DNA from: an uncultured Tropicimonas sp.
GTDB taxonomy: Bacteria; Pseudomonadota; Alphaproteobacteria; Rhodobacterales; Rhodobacteraceae
Direction of reading: 5' to 3'
DNA: 64,000 nt
NCBI GenBank assembly: GCA_947497945.1
Contig: CANMIP010000010.1
Span: 113,128 to 177,127, forward strand
Shown: positions 18,814 through 27,886 of the stretch, piece by piece
Position numbering within the stretch: position 1 is the stretch's first letter
How the letters are laid out: every line of letters starts with the position of its first letter
Notes under the pieces: generated by a model
The model's input: the letters and a program-made list of their open reading frames with translations, nothing else
What the model was told of the DNA's origin: nothing
Database searches by the model: none
Translations under genes and position numbers: made by a program

Positions 18814-20106
18814 ATGATCAGGCAATTGGTCCCCGTGAGTGCATTGCTGTTCGGCTCTGCGCTGCTGCTGTTTGCCGGTGGTATGCACGGGCTGGTTCTG
18901 CCGGTGCGCGGCTCTGCCGAAGGGTTTTCGGCCAGTTCGCTCGGCCTGCTCGGGACCGGCTGGGCCATTGGCTACGTGCTTGGATGTGTCCTGACGCCCC
19001 GTCTCGTGGGGTTGGTCGGGCATATTCGCACCTTCGGAACGATGTGCGCCCTGGCCTCGGTCACGATCCTGTTCCAGGCCCTGCTGGTGGAAACATGGGC
19101 CTGGATTCCGAGCCGCGCCATCTCGGGTTTCTGCTTCGCTGGCGCGGCGATGATCGTGGAATCCTGGCTGAATGACCGGGCCCAGCCCGAGACACGGGGA
19201 ACGATCTTCGGGATCTACACGATGGTCAACCTGGCCGCGATGACGGCCGGGCAGATGGCAATCGCGCTTGGCGATACGACCAGCTTCGTGTTCTTCGCCC
19301 TGGGCGGGATCTTCTACTCGCTCGCGCTAATTCCGACGGCGCTGTCGACCTCGCCATCGCCGGCGCCGCTGACATCGGTGTCGCTCGACCTGGCGACGCT
19401 GTGGCGGAACTCTCCGGTTGCGGTCGTGGCCGTGTTCCTCGTCGGCATCTCCAACGCCGCTTTCGGAACGCTGTCGGCGGTCTATGCCGACAGGGCGGGG
19501 CTCGCGATCACCTCCATCGCGCTGTTTTCGAGCCTGCCGGTCATGGCCGGGGCCCTTTCGCAGGTGCCGATCGGCTTCGTGAGCGACAGGATGGATCGCC
19601 GCATCGTCCTGATCCTCACGGCTTTCGTGGCGCTTGCCGCGGATCTCGCCTTCATCCTGATGGCGCCGGAGGATCGCGGGACGAACCTTGCGCTGGCCAG
19701 CCTGTTCGGCGCCGCGATCTTCGCCATGTATCCGATCATCGTCGCCCATGCCAACGACCATGCCCCTCCGGGGACCTCCATCCAGGTTTCCGGCGGACTG
19801 CTCATGGTGTTCGGGCTCGGCTCGGTGGCAGGGCCGCTTGTGGCCGGTGTCGCGATGTCTGCGGTTGGCAAGCAGGGCTTGTTCCTGACCACCATCGCGG
19901 CGCATGCCATCCTGATCCTCTTCGCGCTGTGGCGGCTGTTCAGCAGCCCGGCTGTCCGGGACGCCGACAAGGGGACCTTCCAGGTGTCGATGCCGGCCCG
20001 TGTCTCCACGCCCGAGACGGCAGCGCTGGCCGAGGGCGAGACCGAGGATAACCCGCTGGTCATCGAACCGCAGGACGAAGGCGCGACACCGACGGACGGG
20101 CCATAA
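18814..20106 (+). CDS. MFS transporter, YcaD-like
   Basis: A 430-residue major facilitator with 12 predicted helices and a charged, acidic C-terminal tail of about 50 residues. The N-half contains GMHGLVLPVR and SRAISGFCFAGAAMIVESWLNDRA, typical of the YcaD-type group found widely in Proteobacteria, whose substrate is unknown. The ATG has TGGAG about ten bases upstream. It appears to be a single-gene unit, ended by the hairpin at 20147-20184. Confidence 0.88.
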   Translation: MIRQLVPVSALLFGSALLLFAGGMHGLVLPVRGSAEGFSASSLGLLGTGWAIGYVLGCVLTPRLVGLVGHIRTFGTMCALASVTILFQALLVETWAWIPSRAISGFCFAGAAMIVESWLNDRAQPETRGTIFGIYTMVNLAAMTAGQMAIALGDTTSFVFFALGGIFYSLALIPTALSTSPSPAPLTSVSLDLATLWRNSPVAVVAVFLVGISNAAFGTLSAVYADRAGLAITSIALFSSLPVMAGALSQVPIGFVSDRMDRRIVLILTAFVALAADLAFILMAPEDRGTNLALASLFGAAIFAMYPIIVAHANDHAPPGTSIQVSGGLLMVFGLGSVAGPLVAGVAMSAVGKQGLFLTTIAAHAILILFALWRLFSSPAVRDADKGTFQVSMPARVSTPETAALAEGETEDNPLVIEPQDEGATPTDGP

Positions 20107-20146
20107 CGGTCTGGAGGTGAAAACGACCTGTTGGACCGGACGGGGT

Positions 20147-20184
20147 GCGGGGGAAGCCGATCTCACTCTTTCGGCTTCCCCCGC
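20147..20184 (+). terminator. strong hairpin after the MFS gene
   Basis: A perfect 14-bp stem (GCGGGGGAAGCCGA at 20147-20160 paired with 20171-20184) with a 10-base loop, 40 bases after the MFS stop. There is no clear T-run, so it may be a weak intrinsic terminator or a 3'-end stabiliser. Confidence 0.65.
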
Positions 20185-20458
20185 CCGTTGCGCTCGGGAA
20201 ATCCCGAGACAACTCCCGGACAGGGTTGGTCCACTCCCCAACGGTCCGTATCAGGCTGAAATGCAGCCTATCCGCTGCCGAACCCACCGGTCGGCTCTAT
20301 GAAAAGGGATCTTTGGCTCAAAGGGGTCTCGAAAAGCATGGGTTGAAAAGCTTCCGGAGAAAAACGCGACGAATTTCTGGGGCGCCGCGAACCCTGACAG
20401 TCCGCGGCGCCGGGGCTGCTCCGGGCGCCTCCCCACGCCCGCAGCGATTGCGTGCCGT
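20185..20458. other. intergenic region, nothing identified
   Basis: About 270 bases between the MFS terminator and a convergent small membrane gene. Short open frames here are not supported by ribosome sites or composition. Confidence 0.4.
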
Positions 20459-20833
20459 TCAGTCCCAGATGGGCGGAACGAGAGCGATCACCGCCATGAG
20501 CAGCGTGACAGCAACGAGGTATCCCTGCGGCCAGCTTCTTTCGAACGCGGCTTCGCGGTCGATCAGCCGGCGACCAACCATCCAGGCCGTGGCCAGAACG
20601 AGCGCTCCGAACAGGTAGACACCCGCAAACTCCGTCAGCATCCGAAGGGACTGACCGGATTCGGTCATGGCATCCCAGCCGTAGCGAAAAACACCGATAG
20701 AGCCGAAGAGCGCGGCTGTGGCCGCCACGAGAAGGCCGTCCCGAAACACGGCCCCGATTGTCCGGGCAAGATGTCCGCCCAGATGGGCGTGAACGCCTTG
20801 GCCGGGGTGCTTGCTATCATAGGCAAGTCCCAT
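20459..20833 (-). CDS. small membrane protein of unknown function
   Basis: A 124-residue protein with three hydrophobic segments (about 33-50, 66-86 and 104-120) and a His/Gly-rich N-terminus (HPGQGVHAHLGGHL). Not recognised. It is the nearest downstream neighbour of the gene at 20883-21167 on the same strand, 49 bases apart, so the two may be co-transcribed. Confidence 0.6.
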   Translation of the reverse strand: MGLAYDSKHPGQGVHAHLGGHLARTIGAVFRDGLLVAATAALFGSIGVFRYGWDAMTESGQSLRMLTEFAGVYLFGALVLATAWMVGRRLIDREAAFERSWPQGYLVAVTLLMAVIALVPPIWD

Positions 20834-20882
20834 TTCCTTGGTCCTTAGGAACCCGAGAGCCGCTCGCAGCGAGACGGCTGTC

Positions 20883-21167
20883 TCAGGGGATATAGAGGAA
20901 GTCAGGTTCGATCATGGCGTCCAGCGGCGGCGCCATGCGCCAGGCCTCTGCCCGGCTGATAGCCTCCCGGAAGCGCCGTGCGGCGATATGCTTTGCCTTC
21001 GCCAGGTCCCGATGGCCGGTCGACTGGCTGAAACCGTCTCCGATGCCGTCATAAAGCTCGACCACATAGGAGCCGTTTGTTTTCCGGACCTGGGCAACGC
21101 AGGGGGCGCGATCTGTCGCCAGCCACCAGCATTTTCCGTCTTCGGAGAGGCTTTCCTTCCATTCCAT
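20883..21167 (-). CDS. hypothetical soluble protein
   Basis: A 94-residue protein, tryptophan- and aromatic-rich (WWLATDRAPCVAQVRK, SYVVELYDGIGDGF), with a C-terminal basic helix. Not recognised. The open frame extends to 21338, but the ATG at 21167 is preferred: GGAG lies ten bases upstream, and the extra segment is AT-rich and looks like promoter DNA. An ATG at 21215 is a second option. Confidence 0.5.
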   Translation of the reverse strand: MEWKESLSEDGKCWWLATDRAPCVAQVRKTNGSYVVELYDGIGDGFSQSTGHRDLAKAKHIAARRFREAISRAEAWRMAPPLDAMIEPDFLYIP

Positions 21168-21540
21168 TTTCTTGAGTCTCCAGGCGCGAAACGGCGCCGA
21201 CGTTACAGGATTCATTTGTGGCCAAACCTTCGTTTTTACAAGAGGGATTCTGCGGCGGACGGAAAAAACTTCCTTTGGGTAATGCTTTTTAACTTGTTGA
21301 TAAATATTGAATTTTAACGCATGCAATGTTGCATTCATTGCGAGCTGCAGCGGTCAATCGGCAGCGACATGCGATGTCGTTTTCGCCCTGCGACTCACCT
21401 CATTCAATGCCAATAAAACCACCTGATTGTCGATCGGACAGGCCTCTTCAGACGCAATCGAGCCGTCCATTTTCGGATGACCTGTCTTGACCTGATAGAT
21501 TTGCACGAGACAATGCGGGATGGGAAACGGATATCGGTGA
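21168..21540. other. AT-rich divergent intergenic region
   Basis: About 370 bases between divergent genes, visibly more AT-rich than its surroundings. It contains the inverted repeat ATGCAA-TG-TTGCAT at 21321-21334 next to an AT-rich tract. It probably holds the promoters for the gene at 20883-21167 and for the MscS gene. Confidence 0.5.
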
Positions 21541-22902
21541 ATGGAAGACGACAAGCGCACGATTGTCGAACAGGAAGTGGAGGAGGTCGCGAACGCGGTC
21601 GGTCTCCATGTCGGTCGGGTCTATGACTGGGTCGACACACATCTGCTGACGCTCGAGTCGATTTACCAGCTCGTCGCCATAGTCGCGACGCTTGTTCTCG
21701 CGCGGCTCTTGCACACCCAGTTCAAGCGGTTGCTCCAGGGCGTGAGCCGGGAACGCACGCTGGGCCCCGTGGTCCAGCGCCTCGTCGGAACGGTTGCCGC
21801 GATCTCGCTGCCGGTTGTCTGGGCGATCTTCCTGGGCGTCGCGATCAGCGGGTTCGAGAGCTACGGCTTGCCGATCCAGTTCCTGCGTCTTGTCTCCAGC
21901 CTTCTTCTGGCCTTTGTCGCGATCCGGGTCGTTTCGATCTTCATCCCGTCCGACTATTGGAGCCAGATCTTTTCCTGGGTGGCCTGGAGCGTGGCAGCCC
22001 TGAATGCGGTCGGCCTGCTCGATATCGCGATCGGCTGGTTGCAGGCGACGGGTCTTGCCATCGGGGATGTCCGGATCACGGCCTGGACCATCGTGAAGGG
22101 GCTGATCCTTGTCACGTTGCTCATCTGGATGAGCAACGCCATCGCCGCAGCCGTCGAGCGCCACCTGGCGAAGACCGAGAAGATGAACTCGGCGCTCCGG
22201 CTGCTGGTCGTCAGGCTCTTCCGGATGGCGCTCGTTTTCCTCGCGATCATCGTGACCCTGTCGGCCGTGGGCGTCGACCTGACCGTTTTCGCGATCTTCT
22301 CGGGCGCGGTCGGCGTGGGCATTGGCCTTGGGCTGAGGCGGACAGTCGAAAACCTCATCGCCAGCTACACGATGCTCGCCGATGAATCGATCAAGCCCGG
22401 CGACGTGATCGAGGTCGAGACGGTGAGCGGCCCGACCTATGGCCAGGTTCGCAAGATGACGACACGCTATGTGGCCGTCCGCACCCGGGACGGAACGGAG
22501 ACTCTCATTCCCAACGAAGTGCTCATGGCCAACCCGCTCACCAACTGGTCGCATTCGGACCGGCCGACGCGGCGGCGTATTCCCGTGGGGGTGTCGTACG
22601 ATTCTGATGTCGAGCTGGCCCGGAAACTCTGCCTTGAAGCGGCAGAAGAGGTGCCGCGCGTGCTGCGAGACCCCAAGCCCGCCTGTCTCATGCGGGGCTT
22701 TGGCGACAGCTCCATCGACCTCGAACTCAGGTTCTGGATCGACGATCCGGAAAACGGTGTGGCCAATGTCGCCAGCGAGGTGATGCTGCGTCTCTGGGAC
22801 AAGTTCCAACGCCACGGCATCGAGATCCCCTATCCCCAGCATGACCTCCGACTGCGCGCCCCCGCCTCGTCACCGGAAGTGCCGAAGGACGGGGCCGGCT
22901 GA
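21541..22902 (+). CDS. MscS-family mechanosensitive ion channel
   Basis: A 453-residue membrane protein with about five or six helices. The MscS core covers roughly residues 240-430. The pore-lining helix and following beta domain are recognisable from GAVGVGIGLGLRRTVENLIA and DESIKPGDVIEV, followed by TRDGTETLIPNEVLMANP. It releases solutes on hypo-osmotic shock. The N-terminus begins with an acidic soluble segment, then extra helices, as in medium-sized MscS paralogs. The ribosome site is weak. Confidence 0.93.
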   Translation: MEDDKRTIVEQEVEEVANAVGLHVGRVYDWVDTHLLTLESIYQLVAIVATLVLARLLHTQFKRLLQGVSRERTLGPVVQRLVGTVAAISLPVVWAIFLGVAISGFESYGLPIQFLRLVSSLLLAFVAIRVVSIFIPSDYWSQIFSWVAWSVAALNAVGLLDIAIGWLQATGLAIGDVRITAWTIVKGLILVTLLIWMSNAIAAAVERHLAKTEKMNSALRLLVVRLFRMALVFLAIIVTLSAVGVDLTVFAIFSGAVGVGIGLGLRRTVENLIASYTMLADESIKPGDVIEVETVSGPTYGQVRKMTTRYVAVRTRDGTETLIPNEVLMANPLTNWSHSDRPTRRRIPVGVSYDSDVELARKLCLEAAEEVPRVLRDPKPACLMRGFGDSSIDLELRFWIDDPENGVANVASEVMLRLWDKFQRHGIEIPYPQHDLRLRAPASSPEVPKDGAG

Positions 22903-22953
22903 ACGCGCGATGGGCCGAGCCCGGCCCGCAACCACCCCTGTCCCGGCCGGCCG

Positions 22954-23349
22954 TCAGGACGAGATGATCGCGTCGACCTCCAGTTCCACGAGCCAGTCCG
23001 GATTCACGAACCGATCGACCGCCATGATCGTGTCCACCGGGCGGATATCGCGGAAATACTCCTTTCGGACATCGATCGCCTGTTTCCAGCTGTCGATATC
23101 CGTGAGGATGACGCGGGTCCGGACGACGTGATGCAAGCCGGACCCTGCCTGCTCAAGGGCGGCCTTGATGATCTCGATGCATTGACGGGTCTGGGCGGCG
23201 ACATCGCCGATGCCGACGGTCTTTCCATCCGCGCCGACCGGCGCGGTGCCGCCTATCGAGATGAACGGCCCCACGCGAACCGCCCGCGAAAAGCCGACAA
23301 TGGCCTCCATCGGGTTGCCGTTCGAGATGAGTTCCCTGTCAAGTTCCAT
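22954..23349 (-). CDS. RidA-family protein
   Basis: A 131-residue YjgF/YER057c/UK114 (RidA) protein, which typically hydrolyses reactive enamine/imine intermediates. Family features include SRAVRVGPFISIGGTAPV, QTRQCIEIIKAALEQAGSGLHHVVRTRVILTD split across the fold, and a C-terminal LVELEVDAIIS. The start is set by GGAGGACAATCC directly before the ATG. The arginine in HVVRTRV is in the place of the catalytic arginine of RidA. It may be co-transcribed from upstream genes on the minus strand. Confidence 0.88.
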   Translation of the reverse strand: MELDRELISNGNPMEAIVGFSRAVRVGPFISIGGTAPVGADGKTVGIGDVAAQTRQCIEIIKAALEQAGSGLHHVVRTRVILTDIDSWKQAIDVRKEYFRDIRPVDTIMAVDRFVNPDWLVELEVDAIISS

Positions 23350-23507
23350 GGATTGTCCTCCGTTTCTGTCCTGTCGCTGGCCCAGTTTGAACGGCTTCCG
23401 CGGGATCGGCTTGCGGGAATACGCCGCGAAGGCGCAAAGGCGACCTCTTGAATGGAGTATTCGCGGGGGGCGAACGCCCCGCCGAACCCGCATCGCGATC
23501 TGTCCGG

Positions 23508-24545
23508 TCAGATGATCTCGTCCTCGTCGAAGATCGGAGCGTCCTCGAGATCGGATCGGAGTATCTCCACCGTGTCCTCGGCGATCTTGTTGGACGGGGT
23601 GCGCGCGATATGGAACAGCGCGTCGCCCTCGTTGACGATCGGCATGACGGCCCGCCCGACGACGATCCCGTCAACCGTGGCAACAACCTCGCGCTCCCGC
23701 TCGCCAAACGGGTCGGAAACGGCGGCGAGCACCTCGCCGGTCGACACCACGTCGCCCGTGTCGCGGAACACCCGGAGCAGCCCGCCGCTCGGCGCCCGGA
23801 CCCAGTGGCTTGTCTTCAGCAGCATCGACTGGCCGCGCGCCCTCGGGACGCCCCGCGCGCCGATCATGCCAAGATCGTTCAGCACCCGCAGGATCCCGGC
23901 GACACCGGCGCGCACTGCCAATTCGTCGAAGCGCAGCCCTTCGCCCGCCTCGTAGAGCAGGACTTTCACGCCGCGGTCGCTGGCCGCTGCCCGCAGGGAT
24001 CCGTCCCGCTGCGACGACTGGAGTACGACCGGCGCGCCAAAGACCCGCGCCAGCCGGGCCGCGTCGTGGTCCTCCGCGGAGATCCGGATCTGCGGCAGGT
24101 TCGTGCGGTGCACGGCCGCCGAATGCAGGTCGATCCCGACATCGCAGCGGTCGACCACCTCCCGCATCAGCAGGTGGGCCAGCCGCGCGGCCAGCGAGCC
24201 TTTGGGCGAGCCGGGGAAACACCGGTTGAGGTCGCGCCGGTCCGGCAGGTAGCGGGACTGGTTGAGAAACCCGAAGGCGTTCACGATCGGCACCGCGATC
24301 AGCGTGCCCTTCAGGCTGCCAAGCGCCTTGATCGCCAGCAACCGGCGCACGATCTCGGCGCCGATGACCTCATCGCCGTGAATGCCCGCCGTCACGAACA
24401 TGGTGGGGCCACCCCGCCGCCCGTGGACCACATGGGCCGACAGCGTCACCGGCGTGTGGTCGGACAGGACCGAGACCGGGATGTCCACGGTGCGCCGCGT
24501 CCCCGGCAGGATCGACGCCCCGCCAATCTCGAAAGCCTGGCGCAT
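23508..24545 (-). CDS. succinylglutamate desuccinylase/aspartoacylase-family (M14-like) zinc hydrolase
   Basis: A 345-residue zinc hydrolase. The AstE/ASPA motif G-I-H-G-D-E gives the first zinc ligands (H and E near residues 54-57), and GIDLHSA gives the second histidine. The C-terminal part is a beta-barrel-like domain with an acidic tail. It lies 4 bases after the RimK-like ligase and close to a retropepsin-like protease, a conserved trio. The substrate is unknown; removal or trimming of an acyl or glutamyl modification made by the ligase is an attractive inference. Confidence 0.9.
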   Translation of the reverse strand: MRQAFEIGGASILPGTRRTVDIPVSVLSDHTPVTLSAHVVHGRRGGPTMFVTAGIHGDEVIGAEIVRRLLAIKALGSLKGTLIAVPIVNAFGFLNQSRYLPDRRDLNRCFPGSPKGSLAARLAHLLMREVVDRCDVGIDLHSAAVHRTNLPQIRISAEDHDAARLARVFGAPVVLQSSQRDGSLRAAASDRGVKVLLYEAGEGLRFDELAVRAGVAGILRVLNDLGMIGARGVPRARGQSMLLKTSHWVRAPSGGLLRVFRDTGDVVSTGEVLAAVSDPFGEREREVVATVDGIVVGRAVMPIVNEGDALFHIARTPSNKIAEDTVEILRSDLEDAPIFDEDEII

Positions 24546-24549
24546 GGGA

Positions 24550-25455
24550 TCAGCCCTCGACCTTGGCCCGGGCCTTGGACGGGTCCGCGTTCTTCTCGAT
24601 ATACGCGATGATCATGGTGGCAACATCCTTGCCCGTTGCCTTCTCGATGCCCTCGATGCCGGGCGACGAATTGACCTCCATCACGACGGGGCCGTGATTG
24701 GAGCGCAGCATGTCGACGCCACAGACGCTCAGCCCCATGGTCTTGGCCGCCCGGATGGCCGTGGAGCGTTCCTCCGGCGAGATCTTGGCGAGTGCTGCGG
24801 AGCCGCCGCGATGCAGGTTGGAGCGGAACTCGCCCTCCGCGCCAGAGCGCATCATCGCCGCGACAACCTTGCCGCCGATGACGAAGGCACGGATGTCGGT
24901 CCCCTTGGCTTCCTTGATGAATTCCTGCGCCATGATGTTGATCTTGGCGCCTCGGAAAGCCTCGATGATGGATTTGGCCGAACGGTCGGAATCGGCAAGC
25001 ACCACGCCGACGCCCTGCGTGCCCTCGAGCAGCTTGATCACCACCGGTGCGCCGCCGGCCAGCCGGACGACCTCATCGGTCTGCTTCGGATCATGGGCGA
25101 AGGTCGTGACCGGCAGGCCGATCCCCTCGCGCGCCATCAACTGCATGGACCGCAGCTTGTCGCGCGATCGGCCGATGGCGATGCTCTTGTTGAGGCAATA
25201 GACCCCCATCATCTCGAACTGCCGCACCACGGCCATGCCATAGAAGGTCACGGACGCCCCGATGCGCGGGATGACAGCGTCGTATTTGGGAAGCATTTCG
25301 CCGTTGTAATAGATCTCGGGCCGGCGCGAGGCGATGTTCATGTAACAGCGCGTCGTGTTGATAATGTCGAATTCGTGCCCGCGGGCCTCGGCCGCCTCCT
25401 TCATGCGACGATGCGAATAAAGCTCTGGGTTGCGCGACAGCATTGCAATCTTCAT
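24550..25455 (-). CDS. rimK: RimK-like ATP-grasp alpha-L-glutamate ligase
   Basis: A 301-residue ATP-grasp ligase, the same length as E. coli RimK, which adds glutamates to the C-terminus of ribosomal protein S6. Core features are visible: [19 protein letters not shown], the lid region [20 protein letters not shown], and the metal-binding end [14 protein letters not shown]. The start is fixed by AAGGAG seven bases before the ATG. It is between a retropepsin-like protease gene (4 bases upstream) and the M14-like hydrolase. Whether the target here is S6 or a small peptide is open. Confidence 0.93.
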   Translation of the reverse strand: MKIAMLSRNPELYSHRRMKEAAEARGHEFDIINTTRCYMNIASRRPEIYYNGEMLPKYDAVIPRIGASVTFYGMAVVRQFEMMGVYCLNKSIAIGRSRDKLRSMQLMAREGIGLPVTTFAHDPKQTDEVVRLAGGAPVVIKLLEGTQGVGVVLADSDRSAKSIIEAFRGAKINIMAQEFIKEAKGTDIRAFVIGGKVVAAMMRSGAEGEFRSNLHRGGSAALAKISPEERSTAIRAAKTMGLSVCGVDMLRSNHGPVVMEVNSSPGIEGIEKATGKDVATMIIAYIEKNADPSKARAKVEG

Positions 25456-25459
25456 TTCG

Positions 25460-25969
25460 TCACTCCTTGTGACCGGATTTGGGTTTTCTCGGCCTGGTGA
25501 GCCAGGAATGGCCGCAATCGACAACCAGACCATGCCCGCGAAGGGCCGTGCGACCGATAATCATCGGGTATTTCATCTCGCCCCGGTCGGTCAGCGAGAT
25601 CTCGACGAGGAATTCACGCTGTTCGACCTTGAGGTTCGTCCGGATGAAGTAGCGGTCTTCCGACGCCCCGCTGCTGCTTTTCACCTGGCGGTGATCCGTG
25701 ACGCGCGCGTGACAGATCTCCGGTGCGGCATGGCCAAGATCGGGGGGCCGGAACTGTACCCATTCCTTTCCATTGTCGGAAATATATCTGCGGATATCGG
25801 TCGCGTGCAGCGCTGTTGTCAGGGCGCCGGTGTCGATCTTCGCGGTGAAGTCGAGCAGGCCGAGCTCCGGCAGGGACACGAACTCGCGCCAGCCGATGAT
25901 CATCGGCGGCGGCGCCCGATGTTTGCGCTTCTTCCTGGGGTGGTCGCCTTTGGCGGTCTTGGTCATCAT
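25460..25969 (-). CDS. RimB-type retropepsin-like ATP-dependent zinc protease family protein
   Basis: A 169-residue protein of the family annotated as ATP-dependent zinc protease (RimB in Pseudomonas). It has the aspartyl-protease-like motif KIDTGA (D near residue 47) and the second conserved region MIIGRTAL. The N-terminus is very basic (KKRKHR) before the conserved [17 protein letters not shown]. The ATG at 25969 or the next one at 25966 could be the start. It lies between mgtE and rimK with gaps of 10 and 4 bases. Confidence 0.88.
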   Translation of the reverse strand: MMTKTAKGDHPRKKRKHRAPPPMIIGWREFVSLPELGLLDFTAKIDTGALTTALHATDIRRYISDNGKEWVQFRPPDLGHAAPEICHARVTDHRQVKSSSGASEDRYFIRTNLKVEQREFLVEISLTDRGEMKYPMIIGRTALRGHGLVVDCGHSWLTRPRKPKSGHKE

Positions 25970-25979
25970 TCCCGGGCTT

Positions 25980-27341
25980 TCAGATAAGATATGGCATCAA
26001 CAGGGTAGCGAGGGACAGGACCAGGAAGAACCCGGCCATATCCGTGATGGTGGTCAGCAGCGGCCCGCTGGCCACCGCCGGATCCTGGCCGAGCCGCTTC
26101 AGCAGGAGCGGCACGACCCCGCCGATCGACACCGCGATCATGGTATTGATCGCCAGCGCCAGCCCGATCACGAGGCCGAGCCAGGGGTTGCCCTTCCAGA
26201 CCCAGGCAACGAGGCCGATCAGGATCCCGAGCGCGATTCCGTTCACGACACCGACCGAGATCTCCTTGAGCCAGACCCGCAACGCATCCACGGGGCGAAC
26301 GAGCCCGAGCGAGAGCTCGCGCATCGTGACCCCCACGGCCTGGTTGCCGGAGCAGCCCGACATGTCCGAGACCATCGGCAGGAAGACGGCGATGGCGATC
26401 ACCGCCGCCAGGGTTTCCTCATAGGCCGAGATCACGCTTGCCGCGAGGATGTTGAGCAGGATGTTGACCGAAAGCCAGGCCAGCCGGCGCCGCGAGCGGA
26501 GCCGGAGCGGCATCGAGCGCAGCTCGTCGCCGATCACGCCCTGCCGGCGCAGGCTTTCGCTTTCCGCCCGCGCGGACAGCGCTTCGGTGACCGACGCCCG
26601 GCTGACCGCGCCCGTCAGCCGGCCCGCGTCATCCACGACCGGGACGGCGAGGAAGCTGTGTTCGTCGAACAGCTCTTCGAGCGCATCCAGCGAAGCATCC
26701 GTTTCCACGCTGATCGGCGGCACCATGATCTGCGACAGCCTCGTCGCACGCTTCGAGGCCACAAGCGCGCGGAGCGAAATCACGCCCGCCAGCACGCCGG
26801 TATCGTCCAGAACATAGGGGTTCTGTGCGCGATACCGGTCAAAATCCTCCTCGTCATCAGCCATGCGCCGGATTACCGAACCGACGGTCGCCTCGCCGGA
26901 ACAGGCGAACACCTCCGCCGACATCAGGCCGCCGGCGGTATCCTCGTCATATTCCACCAGCCGGCGCACATCGGCGGCGTCCGCGTCGTCCATCTGGGCG
27001 AGCACGGCATCGGCCGCGTTCGTGTCAAGCTCGCCGATCACGTCGGCCTGGACATCGGAGCCAAGCTCCTCGAGCACTTCGGCGGCCCGTTCGGCATCCA
27101 TCGAACCGATGAAATCCGCCGCCAGCTCGCTGGGGGCCTCCTCGACCAGCTCGGCCGCGAGATCAGCCGTCATGACCCGGAAGGCGTCTCCGCGAAGGTC
27201 CACGCCGAGATTCAGCAACAGGCGCAGGGCCTCGCTGGGCGGAAGCGGGTCCAGCAGCTCGTCTAGGCGCAGGTCATCCTCCGCCTCGATTGCACGGCGC
27301 AGTTCGCTCGCAATGTCCAGCTGCGCGGCCAGATCGTCCAT
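25980..27341 (-). CDS. mgtE: MgtE magnesium transporter
   Basis: A 453-residue Mg2+ channel/transporter: an N-terminal superhelical domain with repeats rich in acidic residues, two CBS domains (about 120-250), and a C-terminal five-helix membrane domain. The family phrase GCSGNQAVGVTMRELSLG is present. The first ATG of the frame (27341) is used; an upstream TTG at 27389 would lie inside the palindrome at 27375-27390 and is less likely. Located first in a minus-strand set with the protease, rimK and M14 genes, all closely spaced. Confidence 0.94.
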   Translation of the reverse strand: MDDLAAQLDIASELRRAIEAEDDLRLDELLDPLPPSEALRLLLNLGVDLRGDAFRVMTADLAAELVEEAPSELAADFIGSMDAERAAEVLEELGSDVQADVIGELDTNAADAVLAQMDDADAADVRRLVEYDEDTAGGLMSAEVFACSGEATVGSVIRRMADDEEDFDRYRAQNPYVLDDTGVLAGVISLRALVASKRATRLSQIMVPPISVETDASLDALEELFDEHSFLAVPVVDDAGRLTGAVSRASVTEALSARAESESLRRQGVIGDELRSMPLRLRSRRRLAWLSVNILLNILAASVISAYEETLAAVIAIAVFLPMVSDMSGCSGNQAVGVTMRELSLGLVRPVDALRVWLKEISVGVVNGIALGILIGLVAWVWKGNPWLGLVIGLALAINTMIAVSIGGVVPLLLKRLGQDPAVASGPLLTTITDMAGFFLVLSLATLLMPYLI

Positions 27342-27374
27342 CTTGATCTCACATTCCTGTATGGGTGAAAAAGT

Positions 27375-27390
27375 TTTGTCTATAGACAAA
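27375..27390. promoter_or_regulatory. perfect palindromic operator candidate upstream of mgtE
   Basis: TTTGTCTATAGACAAA, a 16-nt perfect palindrome, 33 bases before mgtE and 26 bases before the divergent gene at 27417, in an AT-rich stretch. A further half-site TTGTC lies at about 27398-27402. The shape suits a dimeric regulator of the GntR type, but the regulator is not identified. Confidence 0.6.
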
Positions 27391-27416
27391 TAATAATTGT
27401 CTCGTTAGAAGGGTGC

Positions 27417-27719
27417 ATGACCGATGACAAGCATTATTTTCGAGCCGCCGACATTTTGGCAAACCTGTACGGACGCGAGTTTGGCGGGAAGGAAAGCGGC
27501 CGTTACCGTGTCTCGGAGAAGCTCATGCGGCAGTTGCTGCAACGGCGCAGGCTCTACGAGGCGGATATCACGGCGATGACAAGGGCCCTGTTCGAGCGCG
27601 GTTACGTGCTTGTCGACATGGACAGTTTTTATGTCGTGCTGAGCGCGAACGCCTTCGTGAATTACCGCCGCGTTGCCGATGCGACCATCCAACAGGCTTT
27701 GGAGCGCGAAGAGGGCTGA
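27417..27719 (+). CDS. small hypothetical protein divergent from mgtE
   Basis: A 100-residue soluble, charged protein (FRAADILANLYGREFGGK..., RVSEKLMRQLLQRRRLYE, MDSFYVVLSANAFVNYRRV). It looks mostly helical with a compact C-terminal part. GAAGGG is ideally placed before the ATG and codon use is normal, so it is probably real. It is not recognised. It shares the palindrome-containing promoter region with mgtE, so it may be a small DNA-binding or magnesium-linked protein; that is inference. Confidence 0.65.
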   Translation: MTDDKHYFRAADILANLYGREFGGKESGRYRVSEKLMRQLLQRRRLYEADITAMTRALFERGYVLVDMDSFYVVLSANAFVNYRRVADATIQQALEREEG

Positions 27720-27886
27720 CGGCTCGGGGGGCGAATGCAGTCCGCATCGGCCTGACTGTGCCCGGTCCCTTCAGGACGTTGCGGCCGTCGCCAAGAACGT
27801 TTCGGGAAGAAATCAGCGCCAGCACGAGGCCGGCCAACAGAGCATCGCGGCTCCGTCATGGGAACCGCGTGTCTACCGGCTTTCGA

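Noticed and set aside
20107..20458. Possible small genes after the MFS gene
   Set aside because: They span the terminator hairpin and lack ribosome sites.
27342..27389. TTG start giving mgtE 16 more residues
   Set aside because: It would start inside a perfect palindrome; the first ATG has normal family length.
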